NCBI RefSeq assembly: GCF_002005445.1 | Contig: NZ_CP014692.1 | Coordinates: forward strand, 2,666,001 to 2,730,000 | DNA from: Acetobacter aceti | Lineage (GTDB): Bacteria; Pseudomonadota; Alphaproteobacteria; Acetobacterales; Acetobacteraceae | DNA: 64,000 nucleotides | Direction: 5' to 3' | Shown: one piece after another, positions 8,712 through 17,515 of the stretch | How positions within the stretch are numbered: position 1 is the stretch's first letter | How the letters are laid out: each line of letters starts with the position of its first letter | Made by a program: the position numbers and the translations under genes | The notes under the pieces: generated by a model | What the model was told of the DNA's origin: nothing | What the model saw: the letters and a program-made list of their open reading frames with translations, nothing else | Databases searched by the model: none

Positions 8712-9077
8712 ATGGCTTTCGTTTGCGGCTTGTCAGATTGCAGCTTAAAGCGGGCAAACAGCCTGAGGCTCACTGCGTCGAAAGCTGGAGGCCTGCTGCT
8801 TATCGCCTGTCTGACTGTCCAGACACAGGCGCATGGGCACGACCTACCCGGGTACGCATCCCCGCCGCGCATCGCCTTCCACGGTAAAGCGCATCATCAT
8901 AAAAAATCAATATTTCAAGGCTGCCTTTCCGGCGGCTCCGTTATCGTAACACATGGCCGCAAACTGCGCGCCATCGGTTCTCACGGCAGGCTTCTGGCTC
9001 CCGTCGGGCGGGCCATCTATTACACGGATGGCAAACATGGCTGCATGCCGGGTAAACATATCCGCCGTCGTGGATAA
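8712..9077 (+). CDS. small secreted protein, His-rich, unknown function
   Basis: 121 residues from the ATG at 8712; a start at 8634 would extend a non-signal-like leader. Residues about 22-46 form a signal-peptide-like hydrophobic core (AGGLLLIACLTVQTQAHG), giving a short basic mature protein. The mature N-terminus is His-rich (AHGHDL, then GKAHHHKK) and there are two cysteines (FQGCL, HGCM). The ribosome binding site is weak, which lowers confidence. It lies alone between ihfB and manC. The His cluster could bind metal. No family recognised. Confidence 0.5.
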   Translation: MAFVCGLSDCSLKRANSLRLTASKAGGLLLIACLTVQTQAHGHDLPGYASPPRIAFHGKAHHHKKSIFQGCLSGGSVIVTHGRKLRAIGSHGRLLAPVGRAIYYTDGKHGCMPGKHIRRRG

Positions 9078-9257
9078 AGCCACATAGACACTATTTGATA
9101 AGATTTTAATCAACCCACGATGAAATAGCCTTTTCGACAAATTATCTCTCTGTTTCATTAGCCTTGATTTATGATCCTACGGATTACATCCCGATCTTTG
9201 TTGGGCTAAGTTTCGTGCATCAGCGGCCTGCGGCGAAAATGTTTTCTCGGAGTGTCA

Positions 9258-9274
9258 TCAGACTAGACGTCTGA
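9258..9274. promoter_or_regulatory. inverted repeat upstream of the GDP-mannose gene
   Basis: TCAGAC, five bases, GTCTGA: a perfect 6-bp dyad 25 bases before the first possible start of the mannose-1-phosphate guanylyltransferase gene. Position suits an operator or a 5' UTR hairpin. The regulator is unknown. Confidence 0.3.
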
Positions 9275-9299
9275 CTCGCGAAAGGAAGCAAGCGTCGTC

Positions 9300-10754
9300 A
9301 TGAACAGAACAGGGATCCAGATGACAGACAAAAATGCTTCGACCGTCATACCCGTCATTCTTTCCGGGGGTTCGGGAACCCGTTTATGGCCGATGTCACG
9401 CGCAAGTTTCCCCAAGCAACTGTGGCCTTTGCTGAGCGCCCAATCCCTTCTGCAGGAAACGGCTCTGAGAGCGAGAGACGTTTCAGTCTCCGCACCTGTG
9501 ATCGTCTGCAATGAAGAACATCGTTTCCTGATCGCGGAACAACTCCGTGAAGCAGGAGTAGACTCGCCGAAAATCCTGCTGGAACCGGTGGGGCGGAACT
9601 CCGCTCCAGCCATTGCCGCCGCGGCCCTGCTGGTCGCCCAGACAGATCCGCAGGCTGTATTGTGGCTCATGGCCGCCGACGCCGCCATTACAAAGCCGGA
9701 AGCCCTGAGTTCCGCCATGCAGAACGCTGTCGCCGGCGCTGAACAGGGACTGGTCGTGACCTTCGGCATGAAGCCGACACGCCCCGAAACCGGCTACGGT
9801 TACATCGAAGTCGGACAGGCGATCTCCGGATTGGAAGGCGTCTCCACAGTCAAGGCTTTCCGTGAGAAACCAGACACGGAACAGGCCGAGTTCTTCCTCA
9901 GGTCCGGCGATTATCTTTGGAACTCCGGCATGTTCGTGTTCAGGGCCGACACCCTGATTCGTGAAATGGAAGAGCATGCGCCGGAGGTCATGACGGCCGT
10001 ACGAGCCGCCTTCGAAGCCCGGAAAGGTGATCTTTTCTTCGAGCGCCTCGGCATCGAGGAATTCAAGGCCGCACCCGATATCTCGATTGACTACGCCATC
10101 GCCGAACGGAGCAGCAATGTCGCCGTGGTGCCCGCAGATCTCGGCTGGTCGGATGTCGGAAGCTGGGATGCGCTGTGGGATATCAGCCAGAAGGACCCGG
10201 CTGGCAATGTCGCCGTTGGTGATGTGCTGATCGAAGATTCGAAGAACAGCTATGTGCGTTCCGAGAAATATCTGACGGCGGTCGCCGGGGTCGATGATCT
10301 GGTGGTTGTAACGACGGATGACGCCGTTCTGGTCACCCATCGCGATCGGGCGCAGGACGTCAAGAAAATCGTCGATCGCCTGAAGAAAGCCAAACGTCCG
10401 GAAGCTGCGAGTCACAACCGCTGCTATCGTCCATGGGGGTTCTATGAGAGCCTGATCCAGAACGATCGCTTTCAGGTCAAACGGATTGTCGTCCAGCCGG
10501 GAGAGAAACTCTCTCTGCAGAAACACTTCCACCGCGCCGAACACTGGATTGTGGTCGGTGGCGTCGCGCTGGTGACACGCGATGAAGACAAGGTTCTCGT
10601 GCGTGAAAACGAGAGCATCTATCTGCCGCAGGGCTGCGTTCACCGCATGGAAAATCCCGGCAAGATCCCGCTGACCCTGATTGAAGTACAGACCGGGGCC
10701 TATCTGGGTGAGGACGACATCGTACGGCTCGAGGATACCTACAACCGGTCCTGA
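9300..10754 (+). CDS. manC: mannose-1-phosphate guanylyltransferase / mannose-6-phosphate isomerase
   Basis: 484 residues, the usual bifunctional type II PMI size (ManC/AlgA/XanB). The N-terminal nucleotidyltransferase signature GGSGTRLWPMSR...FPKQLWPL is at about 24-44. The C-terminal cupin with isomerase motif (QPGEKLSLQKHFHRAEHW) begins near 399. It makes GDP-mannose from mannose-1-phosphate and GTP and interconverts fructose-6-P and mannose-6-P, feeding exopolysaccharide or LPS sugars. A second in-frame ATG at 9321 has a better-placed GGGA site and may be the true start. Monocistronic, closed by a very strong hairpin. Confidence 0.94.
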   Translation: MNRTGIQMTDKNASTVIPVILSGGSGTRLWPMSRASFPKQLWPLLSAQSLLQETALRARDVSVSAPVIVCNEEHRFLIAEQLREAGVDSPKILLEPVGRNSAPAIAAAALLVAQTDPQAVLWLMAADAAITKPEALSSAMQNAVAGAEQGLVVTFGMKPTRPETGYGYIEVGQAISGLEGVSTVKAFREKPDTEQAEFFLRSGDYLWNSGMFVFRADTLIREMEEHAPEVMTAVRAAFEARKGDLFFERLGIEEFKAAPDISIDYAIAERSSNVAVVPADLGWSDVGSWDALWDISQKDPAGNVAVGDVLIEDSKNSYVRSEKYLTAVAGVDDLVVVTTDDAVLVTHRDRAQDVKKIVDRLKKAKRPEAASHNRCYRPWGFYESLIQNDRFQVKRIVVQPGEKLSLQKHFHRAEHWIVVGGVALVTRDEDKVLVRENESIYLPQGCVHRMENPGKIPLTLIEVQTGAYLGEDDIVRLEDTYNRS

Positions 10755-10779
10755 CAGAATTTTTACGCTTTGTGGAACC

Positions 10780-10813
10780 AGAACAGAGGCTTCTCCAGAG
10801 AAGCCTCTGTTCT
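10780..10813. terminator. 16-bp hairpin between convergent genes
   Basis: AGAACAGAGGCTTCTC, a 2-base loop CA, and the exact reverse complement. It sits between manC and the convergent EcsC gene and could stop transcription from both sides, although the T tract is poor on both strands. Confidence 0.7.
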
Positions 10814-10877
10814 CATTTCAAACCGCTTCCAGATTTTTCCGGGAAATACCTGTTTCCAGAATGCTTCTCACAAAAAA

Positions 10878-11723
10878 TCATTCGTCCTGATTACTCGCGA
10901 GATCACGCAACGCAATGGCGGTATCCCGTACCGTTGGGCCATGCTCACGTTCCAGGCGACGGATGGTAAAGTGCGCCCGCGCCAGGGCCTGATAATGAGC
11001 GAGGAACGCCGCGTTCAGGGACGCCCCGCAGAGCGCGCCCGCCACCGGCATAAGTTGCAGCGAGATCTTCTGACCCAGCGCCAGCCCGTAATGCGACGCG
11101 ACCTCGGAAATCAGCATGACAACCGGGCGACCACGCAGCACTGTACGGGCGGAAAAATACCCCAGTTCGCTCTCCCGCCCCTCGCCAATATTGGGGAAAG
11201 CCCGCAGAGCGAAGACTTCAAGACAGGCACGACGGGAGTCGGGATCAGACAAATCCTCACCTTCCTCGCGGGCAATCCTCGCGATCTCCCGCATGATGGT
11301 CAGGGTGGTGAAACTGATATCGGGCGCCAGCCCGGCGAGACCTGCGAAGCCGCCTACCGCACCGGATACGGCGACAGCAGCCTGCAAGGTTTTCTCACGC
11401 ACGCCTTTGCCCGCCCGTCGATCCGCTGCTTCACCACTGGCGGCAGCATCGACCGGGCCGGACATCCCCAGAATGGCCACATCAAATGACCGGGCGATGG
11501 CTGTTTCGGCAATCCCTTTGAGCTTGTCCTGTATGCGGGGCGTCATCCCGAGTCCCCGCAGACCGAGTCGGGTGGCGTGTCCAACAGCGCCGCCCATGAG
11601 GTCAGCCATGCGAACCAGAATGCCCCGCCCGGCCTCCACCTGTCTCAGTGCATTTTCAAGCTCCAGGATCTGCCCATCCGTGAGAGCTAATGGAGCAAGT
11701 TGTTGTCCTGTGCTTACGGTCAT
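10878..11723 (-). CDS. EcsC family protein
   Basis: 281 residues matching the EcsC family in layout: an N-terminal helical part (LENALRQVEAGRGILVRMADLMGG), a Gly/Ala-rich hydrophobic middle (SGAVGGFAGLAGLAPDISFTTLTIMREI), then RAFPNIGEGRESELGY and a C-terminal MPVAGALCGASLNAAFLAHYQALARAHF. The family is named for a Bacillus protein encoded with an ABC transporter, but its biochemical role is not established. The hydrophobic middle may associate with membrane. It converges on manC and is divergent from the secreted-protein gene. Confidence 0.8.
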   Translation of the reverse strand: MTVSTGQQLAPLALTDGQILELENALRQVEAGRGILVRMADLMGGAVGHATRLGLRGLGMTPRIQDKLKGIAETAIARSFDVAILGMSGPVDAAASGEAADRRAGKGVREKTLQAAVAVSGAVGGFAGLAGLAPDISFTTLTIMREIARIAREEGEDLSDPDSRRACLEVFALRAFPNIGEGRESELGYFSARTVLRGRPVVMLISEVASHYGLALGQKISLQLMPVAGALCGASLNAAFLAHYQALARAHFTIRRLEREHGPTVRDTAIALRDLASNQDE

Positions 11724-11866
11724 CGGATGGTGTCCTGTTCCAACTGGCTCATGTGTTGCTACTTATAAATATAAGCGCTTTCGTTCGCGCAAGGTTGCGG
11801 AAACATTCATTGACCGCAAGCGCCATACGTCCGACTTTGCCGTTATCGCCGTGTCAGGAAGGCATC

Positions 11867-12412
11867 ATGACCATGTTATCGTCCACCCCCATGGGGTCGC
11901 CCTCTTCGCGAAAGGGCCTGTTCAGAGTGGTTCTGGGAAAAACGACCGCCAGCCTCACTCTGGCCATTATTCTGGCCGGGCCGGTGTTGTGCCAGCACGC
12001 AGTCGCGGCGACGCATACGCCTCGCCACAAGACAAAGCAGCATGCCGATCTGTCTTCCGGCAAGCTTGCGCCGGCGACAACGGCCCGTTCGGTGGAATCG
12101 CAGGAAGGCGCTCCGCCACCGCCGGACGGTTATGAACCTGTCGAAGACATCGATGAGACCATAGAATCGCATTATTCTCTGGACGTGCGCAAAACGCCGC
12201 ATGGCGAGCCGCTGCCATCCATTGAAGCACAGCAGATTCCGAGAGACGCCAATAACGGCGCAACGCAGTTCGATATCTTCGGCGTGCCTGTCAAATTCAT
12301 CGCACCTGTTGCTGCGCCCTACAATGCGCCTTTCACCTATCATACCTACGCAGGTCAGTCCGGACGTGGGGGCGATGCTGTCGGAAGCGCAGGGTCCGCC
12401 GGCGAACCTTAA
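11867..12412 (+). CDS. secreted/periplasmic protein of unknown function
   Basis: 181 residues from the ATG at 11867, chosen because AGGAAGG precedes it; the open frame continues upstream to 11690 without signal-like sequence. The N-terminus (SRKGLFRVVLGKTTASLTLAIILAGPVL) is a long signal peptide. The mature part is acidic and Pro-rich (GAPPPPDGYEPVEDIDETIESHY), then has a predicted compact segment ending FDIFGVPVKFIAPVAAPYNAPF and a Gly/Ser-rich tail. It lies 103 bases upstream of a heptosyltransferase homologue on the same strand. No family recognised. Confidence 0.7.
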   Translation: MTMLSSTPMGSPSSRKGLFRVVLGKTTASLTLAIILAGPVLCQHAVAATHTPRHKTKQHADLSSGKLAPATTARSVESQEGAPPPPDGYEPVEDIDETIESHYSLDVRKTPHGEPLPSIEAQQIPRDANNGATQFDIFGVPVKFIAPVAAPYNAPFTYHTYAGQSGRGGDAVGSAGSAGEP

Positions 12413-12515
12413 TGCCGACAGTGGGCAGACCGTCATTAGCTGTTTCTTATAATATTTCACCTTTAACAGCTGAAACGTTCCTGAGCCCTGCAACCTTCCG
12501 TTTATCAAGAGCCTC

Positions 12516-13862
12516 ATGTCTGCAACAGAAGCCCCCCTCTCTGATGCTCCGGTCACGGATGCTACCCTTCCTCTGACCGGCTGCTCCTCTGGAGAGGCGC
12601 CCGGTGCAGATGTCGGCAGTGTGGGAGACGGCAATACCGGCAAAAAAGACGAAAAGGCCGAGAAGGCCGCTTTCATCGGCGCAGCCAGGCTTCCCACACA
12701 GGAAGGCCCGGCTGGCATACGCTACGATTTCAACCTCGGCTGCCGTGTCGCTCTGCCGGATGGAAAGTGGACGATTCGCCTCAGGGATCTCGATACGGGA
12801 AACATCCTGTTCGAGACGACAACAGGCAAAGCGACCGTCAACAGCTCCAAACGTTTCTACGTCCGCTTCGGCATCCAGATTCATGATGAAGCCGGAACCC
12901 TTGTCCTGTCACACGAGTACGACTGCCGGAACCGGTCTGTCCTGATCCAGCTTCCGGTCGGCACGCTGGGCGATACGCTGGGATGGTTCCCCTATGTCGC
13001 CCGCTTCGCGGAAGTACGTGACTGCAAGGTGACATGCGTCATGGCCGCCCCGATCATCCCGCTGTTCAGGAGTTCCTACCCGCACATCACTTTTGTCACG
13101 CCGGAAGAAATCGAAAACAGCGACACGCTCAAGACCTTCTATGCGACCTATACAATCGGTCTGTTTTTCGACGATCAGGCCAACATCTGGCAGCCGACCG
13201 ACTTCCGTCTTGTGGGTCTGCACAGGACCGCAGGCTACATCCTCGGGGTCGATCCGACAGAAGAGCAGCCGGTCATCGCACCGGACGAAGATCCTACCCG
13301 ACCGATTGAAGAACCTTATGTCTGCATCGCCGCACAGAGCAGCTCACAGTGTAAATACTGGAACAATCCCGGTGGCTGGCTTCAGCTTGTCGCGTATCTG
13401 AAAGACTGCGGCTATCGGGTTATCTGCATCGATCAGAAGCCCGTTCATGGGACCGGCATCGTCTGGAACCAGATCCCCTATGGCGCGGAAGATCAGACCG
13501 GTGACCGGTCACTGGCGGAACGTGTGCGATGGCTGCGTCATGCCGAGTTCTTCATCGGTCTCTCCAGCGGTCTGTCATGGCTGGCATGGGCCGCACGTTG
13601 CAAGGTTGTGATGATTGCCGGGTTTACTCACCCCACCAACGAATTTCACACGCCATGGCGCATCGTGAACTGGCACGCCTGCAATTCCTGCTGGAATGAT
13701 CCGACACACCGGTTTGATCACAAGGATTTTCTATGGTGTCCCCGTCATGCTGGCACACCGCGTCAGTTTGAGTGCACGCGCCTGATCACGGTCGAACACC
13801 TGAAACGGGTCATCAAAACGATCCCGGGCTTTCCGGTGAAAAACCCTGAAGCCGCCTTTTAG
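12516..13862 (+). CDS. autotransporter strand-loop-strand O-heptosyltransferase (TibC-type)
   Basis: 448 residues. Residues 1-55 are low-complexity and charged. The rest matches the TibC/BAHTCr family: a beta domain (GKWTIRLRDLDTGN), a Rossmann-like start (IQLPVGTLGDTLGWFPY), a central donor-binding half (YVCIAAQSSSQCKYWNNPGGW) and LRHAEFFIGLSSGLSWLAWA. The C-terminal zone carries Cys389, Cys392, Cys408 and Cys420; TibC enzymes coordinate an iron with four such cysteines. Known members add ADP-heptose-derived heptose to Ser residues of autotransporter passengers in the cytoplasm. No autotransporter is in this window. The specific acceptor is unknown. Confidence 0.85.
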   Translation: MSATEAPLSDAPVTDATLPLTGCSSGEAPGADVGSVGDGNTGKKDEKAEKAAFIGAARLPTQEGPAGIRYDFNLGCRVALPDGKWTIRLRDLDTGNILFETTTGKATVNSSKRFYVRFGIQIHDEAGTLVLSHEYDCRNRSVLIQLPVGTLGDTLGWFPYVARFAEVRDCKVTCVMAAPIIPLFRSSYPHITFVTPEEIENSDTLKTFYATYTIGLFFDDQANIWQPTDFRLVGLHRTAGYILGVDPTEEQPVIAPDEDPTRPIEEPYVCIAAQSSSQCKYWNNPGGWLQLVAYLKDCGYRVICIDQKPVHGTGIVWNQIPYGAEDQTGDRSLAERVRWLRHAEFFIGLSSGLSWLAWAARCKVVMIAGFTHPTNEFHTPWRIVNWHACNSCWNDPTHRFDHKDFLWCPRHAGTPRQFECTRLITVEHLKRVIKTIPGFPVKNPEAAF

Positions 13863-13952
13863 GCAGGGCTTCTGGCGCACGGTTTCACACGAACACCGGA
13901 AATAAATCCGGGACATGAGACATGTGCCGCTGGTGGAACCGTGGGAGGCGTC

Positions 13953-13975
13953 CGGACGTGAAAAGTCCGTTTTAT
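13953..13975 (+). terminator. candidate terminator after the heptosyltransferase gene
   Basis: CGGAC, seven bases, GTCCG, then a T-rich TTTTATT tract, about 90 bases past the stop. The stem is short, so this is tentative. Confidence 0.4.
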
Positions 13976-14084
13976 TGAAACACTGTGCCGAAAGCGTTTT
14001 CGGTCTGTCAGTGGCGCGTTTCCAGCGGGCGAGACGGAGCAGGACGCCCCGCCTCACGATCAACTCTCCTGTAATACGGGTCGA

Positions 14085-14636
14085 TCAGAACGGGATTTCG
14101 TCGTCCAGATCGCTGCCACCCGGCGCATCCCAGCCGCCTGTGGATGCAGGACCGCTGCTACGCGGAGCTGAAGCACCACCGCCGCCGGGAAGACGACGAG
14201 CGGCCGACGCGCCACCACCATAACCGCCACCAGCCGCTTCCGAGCCGCCACCGTAACCACCGGCATCGTCACCATCACCGGAACCCCGACCATCCAGCAG
14301 CACCAGTTCGCCACGGAACCGATCCAGAACGACCTCCGTCGTGTATTTTTCCTGTCCTGACTGATCGGTCCATTTGCGGGTCTGCAAAACACCTTCGAGA
14401 TAGACCTTCCGGCCTTTTCTCAGGAATCGTTCCGCTACGTCCGCCAACCGGTCATTGAACACCACAACACGATGCCACTCGGTACGTTCACGCCGCTCGC
14501 CAGAGGCGCGGTCGTTCCATGTGTCGCTCGTAGCCACTGAAAGCGACACGATTTTCTGCCCGTTCTGGCTGGTACGGATTTCCGGATCTTTCCCGAGATT
14601 CCCGACCAGAATGACCTTGTTCACGCTGCCTGCCAT
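14085..14636 (-). CDS. ssb: single-stranded DNA-binding protein
   Basis: 183 residues. The N-terminal OB fold ([17 protein letters not shown], then [23 protein letters not shown]) covers residues about 4-110. A Gly/Ala-rich linker follows, ending in the acidic tail SDLDDEIPF that recruits replication and repair proteins. It coats single-stranded DNA in replication, repair and recombination as a tetramer. Transcribed alone, divergent from a DUF551-like gene. Confidence 0.97.
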   Translation of the reverse strand: MAGSVNKVILVGNLGKDPEIRTSQNGQKIVSLSVATSDTWNDRASGERRERTEWHRVVVFNDRLADVAERFLRKGRKVYLEGVLQTRKWTDQSGQEKYTTEVVLDRFRGELVLLDGRGSGDGDDAGGYGGGSEAAGGGYGGGASAARRLPGGGGASAPRSSGPASTGGWDAPGGSDLDDEIPF

Positions 14637-14833
14637 TATGGCTCCTCATTTATTCTGCCGTGCAGAGTTCCTGCGTTCCGTGGAAAGGGACATGGCACTC
14701 TCACCGTGGATGTCTGGTAACCCTCAGCCGGTCTTCCTGCAAAGCGATTAATCTGCAATCGAACGCATCAGCTCTTGAATTAACATGCCATCTCCGCGCT
14801 TATTGTTCCATCATTCTCAGTCATGGCCAGCAC

Positions 14834-15241
14834 TTGAACCGTTCTCCCCCGCCACACGATCCGGCAAAAAACCCGACCTCTTCCGGAGCGTCCACCCCTC
14901 ACCCGACAGCGACCCGGCTGATCGGTCGGGAGCAGCTCGAAGCCGCGGCTGAAGCCTACTACGCCTATTGCGGAGCGGCCTGGGATGATCTCGACCCCAA
15001 GGCCCGGGCTCATTACCGCACGCGGATGCAACTGGGGCTTGAAGCATTCGTCGCCAATATCTGGCGGCCCATCAGTTCAGCACCCCGCGACGGGAGCGCT
15101 GTCCTGCTGTTTCTGCATATAGAAGGCCGGGGAGATTATATCTGGATGGATCTCTGGGATGCGCAGGATCGCCGCTGGCGTCTGGCTCCACATGGTCGCC
15201 CGACACACTGGACACCCCTTCCCGGACCACCGCAGCCGTAA
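14834..15241 (+). CDS. DUF551-like small protein
   Basis: About 135 residues from a TTG at 14834; the open frame extends to 14660 but that part begins within 25 bases of the divergent ssb start and is not protein-like. The C-terminal half has the DUF551 pattern: WRPISSAPRDG at the beginning, LFLHIEGRGDYIWMDLWD and a final THWTPLPGPP. DUF551 modules are frequent in phage and alphaproteobacterial proteins; function unknown. A helical segment (GREQLEAAAEAYYAY) precedes the domain. Start uncertain. Confidence 0.6.
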   Translation: MNRSPPPHDPAKNPTSSGASTPHPTATRLIGREQLEAAAEAYYAYCGAAWDDLDPKARAHYRTRMQLGLEAFVANIWRPISSAPRDGSAVLLFLHIEGRGDYIWMDLWDAQDRRWRLAPHGRPTHWTPLPGPPQP

Positions 15242-15337
15242 AGAACGGCGTCTTTTTCAGATCAAGGGAGCGGGCGCAGAAAAACGGATCAGGCAGAAAT
15301 CCGGAGTATCGGAAACCTCTGCCCTTTATTCTTCGGA

Positions 15338-15823
15338 TTACTCTGTGGGGGCCATTGAACGGATCAGATCCAGCACGCGCTTTCTCACGCCGGCGTCGGG
15401 AATACGGTAATAGGCCCGCACAAGCTCAAGCGTTTCCCGGCGAGACAGCACAGCCGCATCGACCGTTGCCGGGGAAGGCGTCCCGGACATGGGCGGACCG
15501 CCAAATCCCTGCTGCGCCTCGGCAAACCCCATGACCGGTCCGGTCTGCGGGGCTTCGAGAGGCACTGCGGAAGGCGCCAGAGGCATATCATCGTAGAAGA
15601 ACCCGATGGGAACATCGAGAACCTTGGCAATCTCGAACAGGCGCGAGGCGCTGACACGGTTTGTGCCGCGTTCATATTTCTGGATCTGCTGAAAGGTCAG
15701 GCTGATCGCCTCACCCAGTTTTTCCTGGGACATCCCCAGCATGGTGCGACGCAGACGGATGCGGGCTCCCACATGGGCGTCGAGGTCGCTGCCTCGTGAT
15801 CCGCCTTCTTCTGTTGTCGCCAT
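15338..15823 (-). CDS. XRE-family helix-turn-helix transcriptional regulator
   Basis: 161 residues from the ATG at 15823; a GTG at 15847 is an alternative. The HTH_3 domain spans about residues 15-70 (GARIRLRRTMLGMSQEKLGE, then TFQQIQKYERGTNRVSASRL). The C-terminal part (RRETLELVRAYYRIPDAGVRKRVLDLIRSM) is typical of a group of alphaproteobacterial XRE regulators involved in growth or cell-cycle-linked control. Targets are unknown. An imperfect dyad around 15841-15858 just upstream might be its own operator. Confidence 0.88.
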   Translation of the reverse strand: MATTEEGGSRGSDLDAHVGARIRLRRTMLGMSQEKLGEAISLTFQQIQKYERGTNRVSASRLFEIAKVLDVPIGFFYDDMPLAPSAVPLEAPQTGPVMGFAEAQQGFGGPPMSGTPSPATVDAAVLSRRETLELVRAYYRIPDAGVRKRVLDLIRSMAPTE

Positions 15824-15904
15824 ACCCTTGTCCCCCGGAGCAACCACACCTGTGGGTTAGAAGAATGTAAACATACAACCTGAAGATGAATTTGTTAACC
15901 TGTA

Positions 15905-17488
15905 TTAACCATCTGACCGCAAGCGCCATCCTGAACGTGATGGGAAAAGCGCGATAAGCGCCGCCAGAAGACACAACGCGGCCGGGATCTTCTGTCCAAA
16001 TCGCGAGAAAAATGTTGGAGGCAGCGCGGGCGGCATGGCCCTGACCAGCGCACCTTCCATCCCCCATTCCAGTCTGCCGAGGTCATGGCCCCGTGCATCA
16101 TAAACGATCGACACACCGGTATTGGCGGCACGGGCCACCGGCAGTCCTTCTTCCACAGCCCGCAATCTGACAGCCGCCAGATGCTGACGGGGACCGGCGC
16201 TGTTACCGTACCACGCATCGTTCGTGACGTTGACCAGCCAGCCCGGTCGGTCATGAGGGTCAATCACATGACCCGAAAAAATCACTTCGTAACAGATCAA
16301 CGGGCCCACCGCTTCAAGACCCGGAAAATGCCAGCTCCGAGGCCCAGGGCCTGGCGTCATACCGCCGCCCGGAACCACCTGTAACGGCAGGAAGCGCGGC
16401 TGATATTCGCCGAACGGCACAAGAGTCGCCTTGTCATAGACACCCGTGACTGTCCCGGTTTCATCAAGCTCAACAACAGAATTACGCCAATGCTGATCCG
16501 GCCCGATCCGTAGCGTGCCGATAATCCCCGCGCTGGCTCCCTCCGCCGCGCGCGCGATCATGGAGCGCGCTTCCGGATCCTCTTCCAGCACGCCGGGGAA
16601 AGCCGTTTCCGGCCAGACATAAACAACCGGATGAGCCGCGCCCTGTGTCCGGCCACTTTCTTCCAGCGCCTGAGTCACACCTTGCCGGGTGAGACGCAGA
16701 TAACGCTCGAAAACCTTCTGCATGTCAGAGCGGCTGATCTTTTCCTGTTCCGGCACATTACCCTGCACCAGCGCGACAACAGGAGTCGTGGCGCTGGCTG
16801 CCGAAACATCCGCCTGACGTTCAAGACCATAAAAACGCAGCACACCAGTTCCTGCCCAAAGCAGAACCGCGATGACGCAGAAAGCAGCAACCTTGCGCCC
16901 CAGAGGCATGATCAGCGCGAGAAGCACCGTCAGAAGCGTCAGCCCGTCCACACCGATCCATGCGGCAGGCTGGATCATGATGTCGCCCGCAAGTCCATGA
17001 ACAGCCCAGTCACTCCCGAGCGGATTCCACGTAAAGCCGCTGAACAGGAACAGACGTCCCATATCGCAGAGGGTCCATGTCGCCGCGAACAGAACGCACC
17101 GCCGCCATCCTGCCGGAACACAGCGACATAATGCTGCCGGTAGCGCGGCGAAGGGCGCAAGAATCAGCGCGCAACCGAGTGACGGGAACGGAACGAACCA
17201 CCAGAACTCGCTGGCGCGAATCAGGATGGCGTTGATGAGCCAGTAAAGGCCGACAGCATGCAGGCCAAACCCGAAAGCAAAACCGGCCAGAGCCGCCTGC
17301 CGCGTGCTGCGGGCACGATCAATCGCGCGCATCAGCACCAGAAAGGCGAAGGGAAGAAGCGGAAGAAGGTGCAGGGGTGGAAACGCGAAAGCGGCGACAC
17401 CGCCCGCAAGAAGTGGTTTCCACGTATCGCCCAGAGCACTCCCGATCCGCTTGGGCAGTCCTGCCGCCTTGCGGTCAGCAGCCCTCAT
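15905..17488 (-). CDS. lnt: apolipoprotein N-acyltransferase
   Basis: 527 residues, normal for Lnt. The N-terminal third is polytopic (PLLAGGVAAFAFPPLHLLPLLPF onward), followed by a periplasmic nitrilase-like domain with the Glu-Lys-Cys active-site context: WPETAFP, LVPFGEYQPRFLP and GPLICYEVIF. It transfers an acyl chain from phospholipid to the N-terminal Cys of lipoproteins, the last maturation step, in the inner membrane. The upstream OlsB-like gene begins about 30 bases away on the same strand, so fur, olsB-like and lnt probably form one transcript. Confidence 0.95.
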   Translation of the reverse strand: MRAADRKAAGLPKRIGSALGDTWKPLLAGGVAAFAFPPLHLLPLLPFAFLVLMRAIDRARSTRQAALAGFAFGFGLHAVGLYWLINAILIRASEFWWFVPFPSLGCALILAPFAALPAALCRCVPAGWRRCVLFAATWTLCDMGRLFLFSGFTWNPLGSDWAVHGLAGDIMIQPAAWIGVDGLTLLTVLLALIMPLGRKVAAFCVIAVLLWAGTGVLRFYGLERQADVSAASATTPVVALVQGNVPEQEKISRSDMQKVFERYLRLTRQGVTQALEESGRTQGAAHPVVYVWPETAFPGVLEEDPEARSMIARAAEGASAGIIGTLRIGPDQHWRNSVVELDETGTVTGVYDKATLVPFGEYQPRFLPLQVVPGGGMTPGPGPRSWHFPGLEAVGPLICYEVIFSGHVIDPHDRPGWLVNVTNDAWYGNSAGPRQHLAAVRLRAVEEGLPVARAANTGVSIVYDARGHDLGRLEWGMEGALVRAMPPALPPTFFSRFGQKIPAALCLLAALIALFPSRSGWRLRSDG

Positions 17489-17515
17489 CGGATCACAAGC
17501 CAGACTGCAGTTCTC

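Noticed and set aside
9483..10643. 386-codon minus-strand frame across manC
   Set aside because: manC on the plus strand has both catalytic signatures; the opposing frame has no family features.
13863..14084. Small hairpins considered as a non-coding RNA between the heptosyltransferase gene and ssb
   Set aside because: Stems are 5-6 bp and not organised as a known RNA family; only a tentative terminator is reported.
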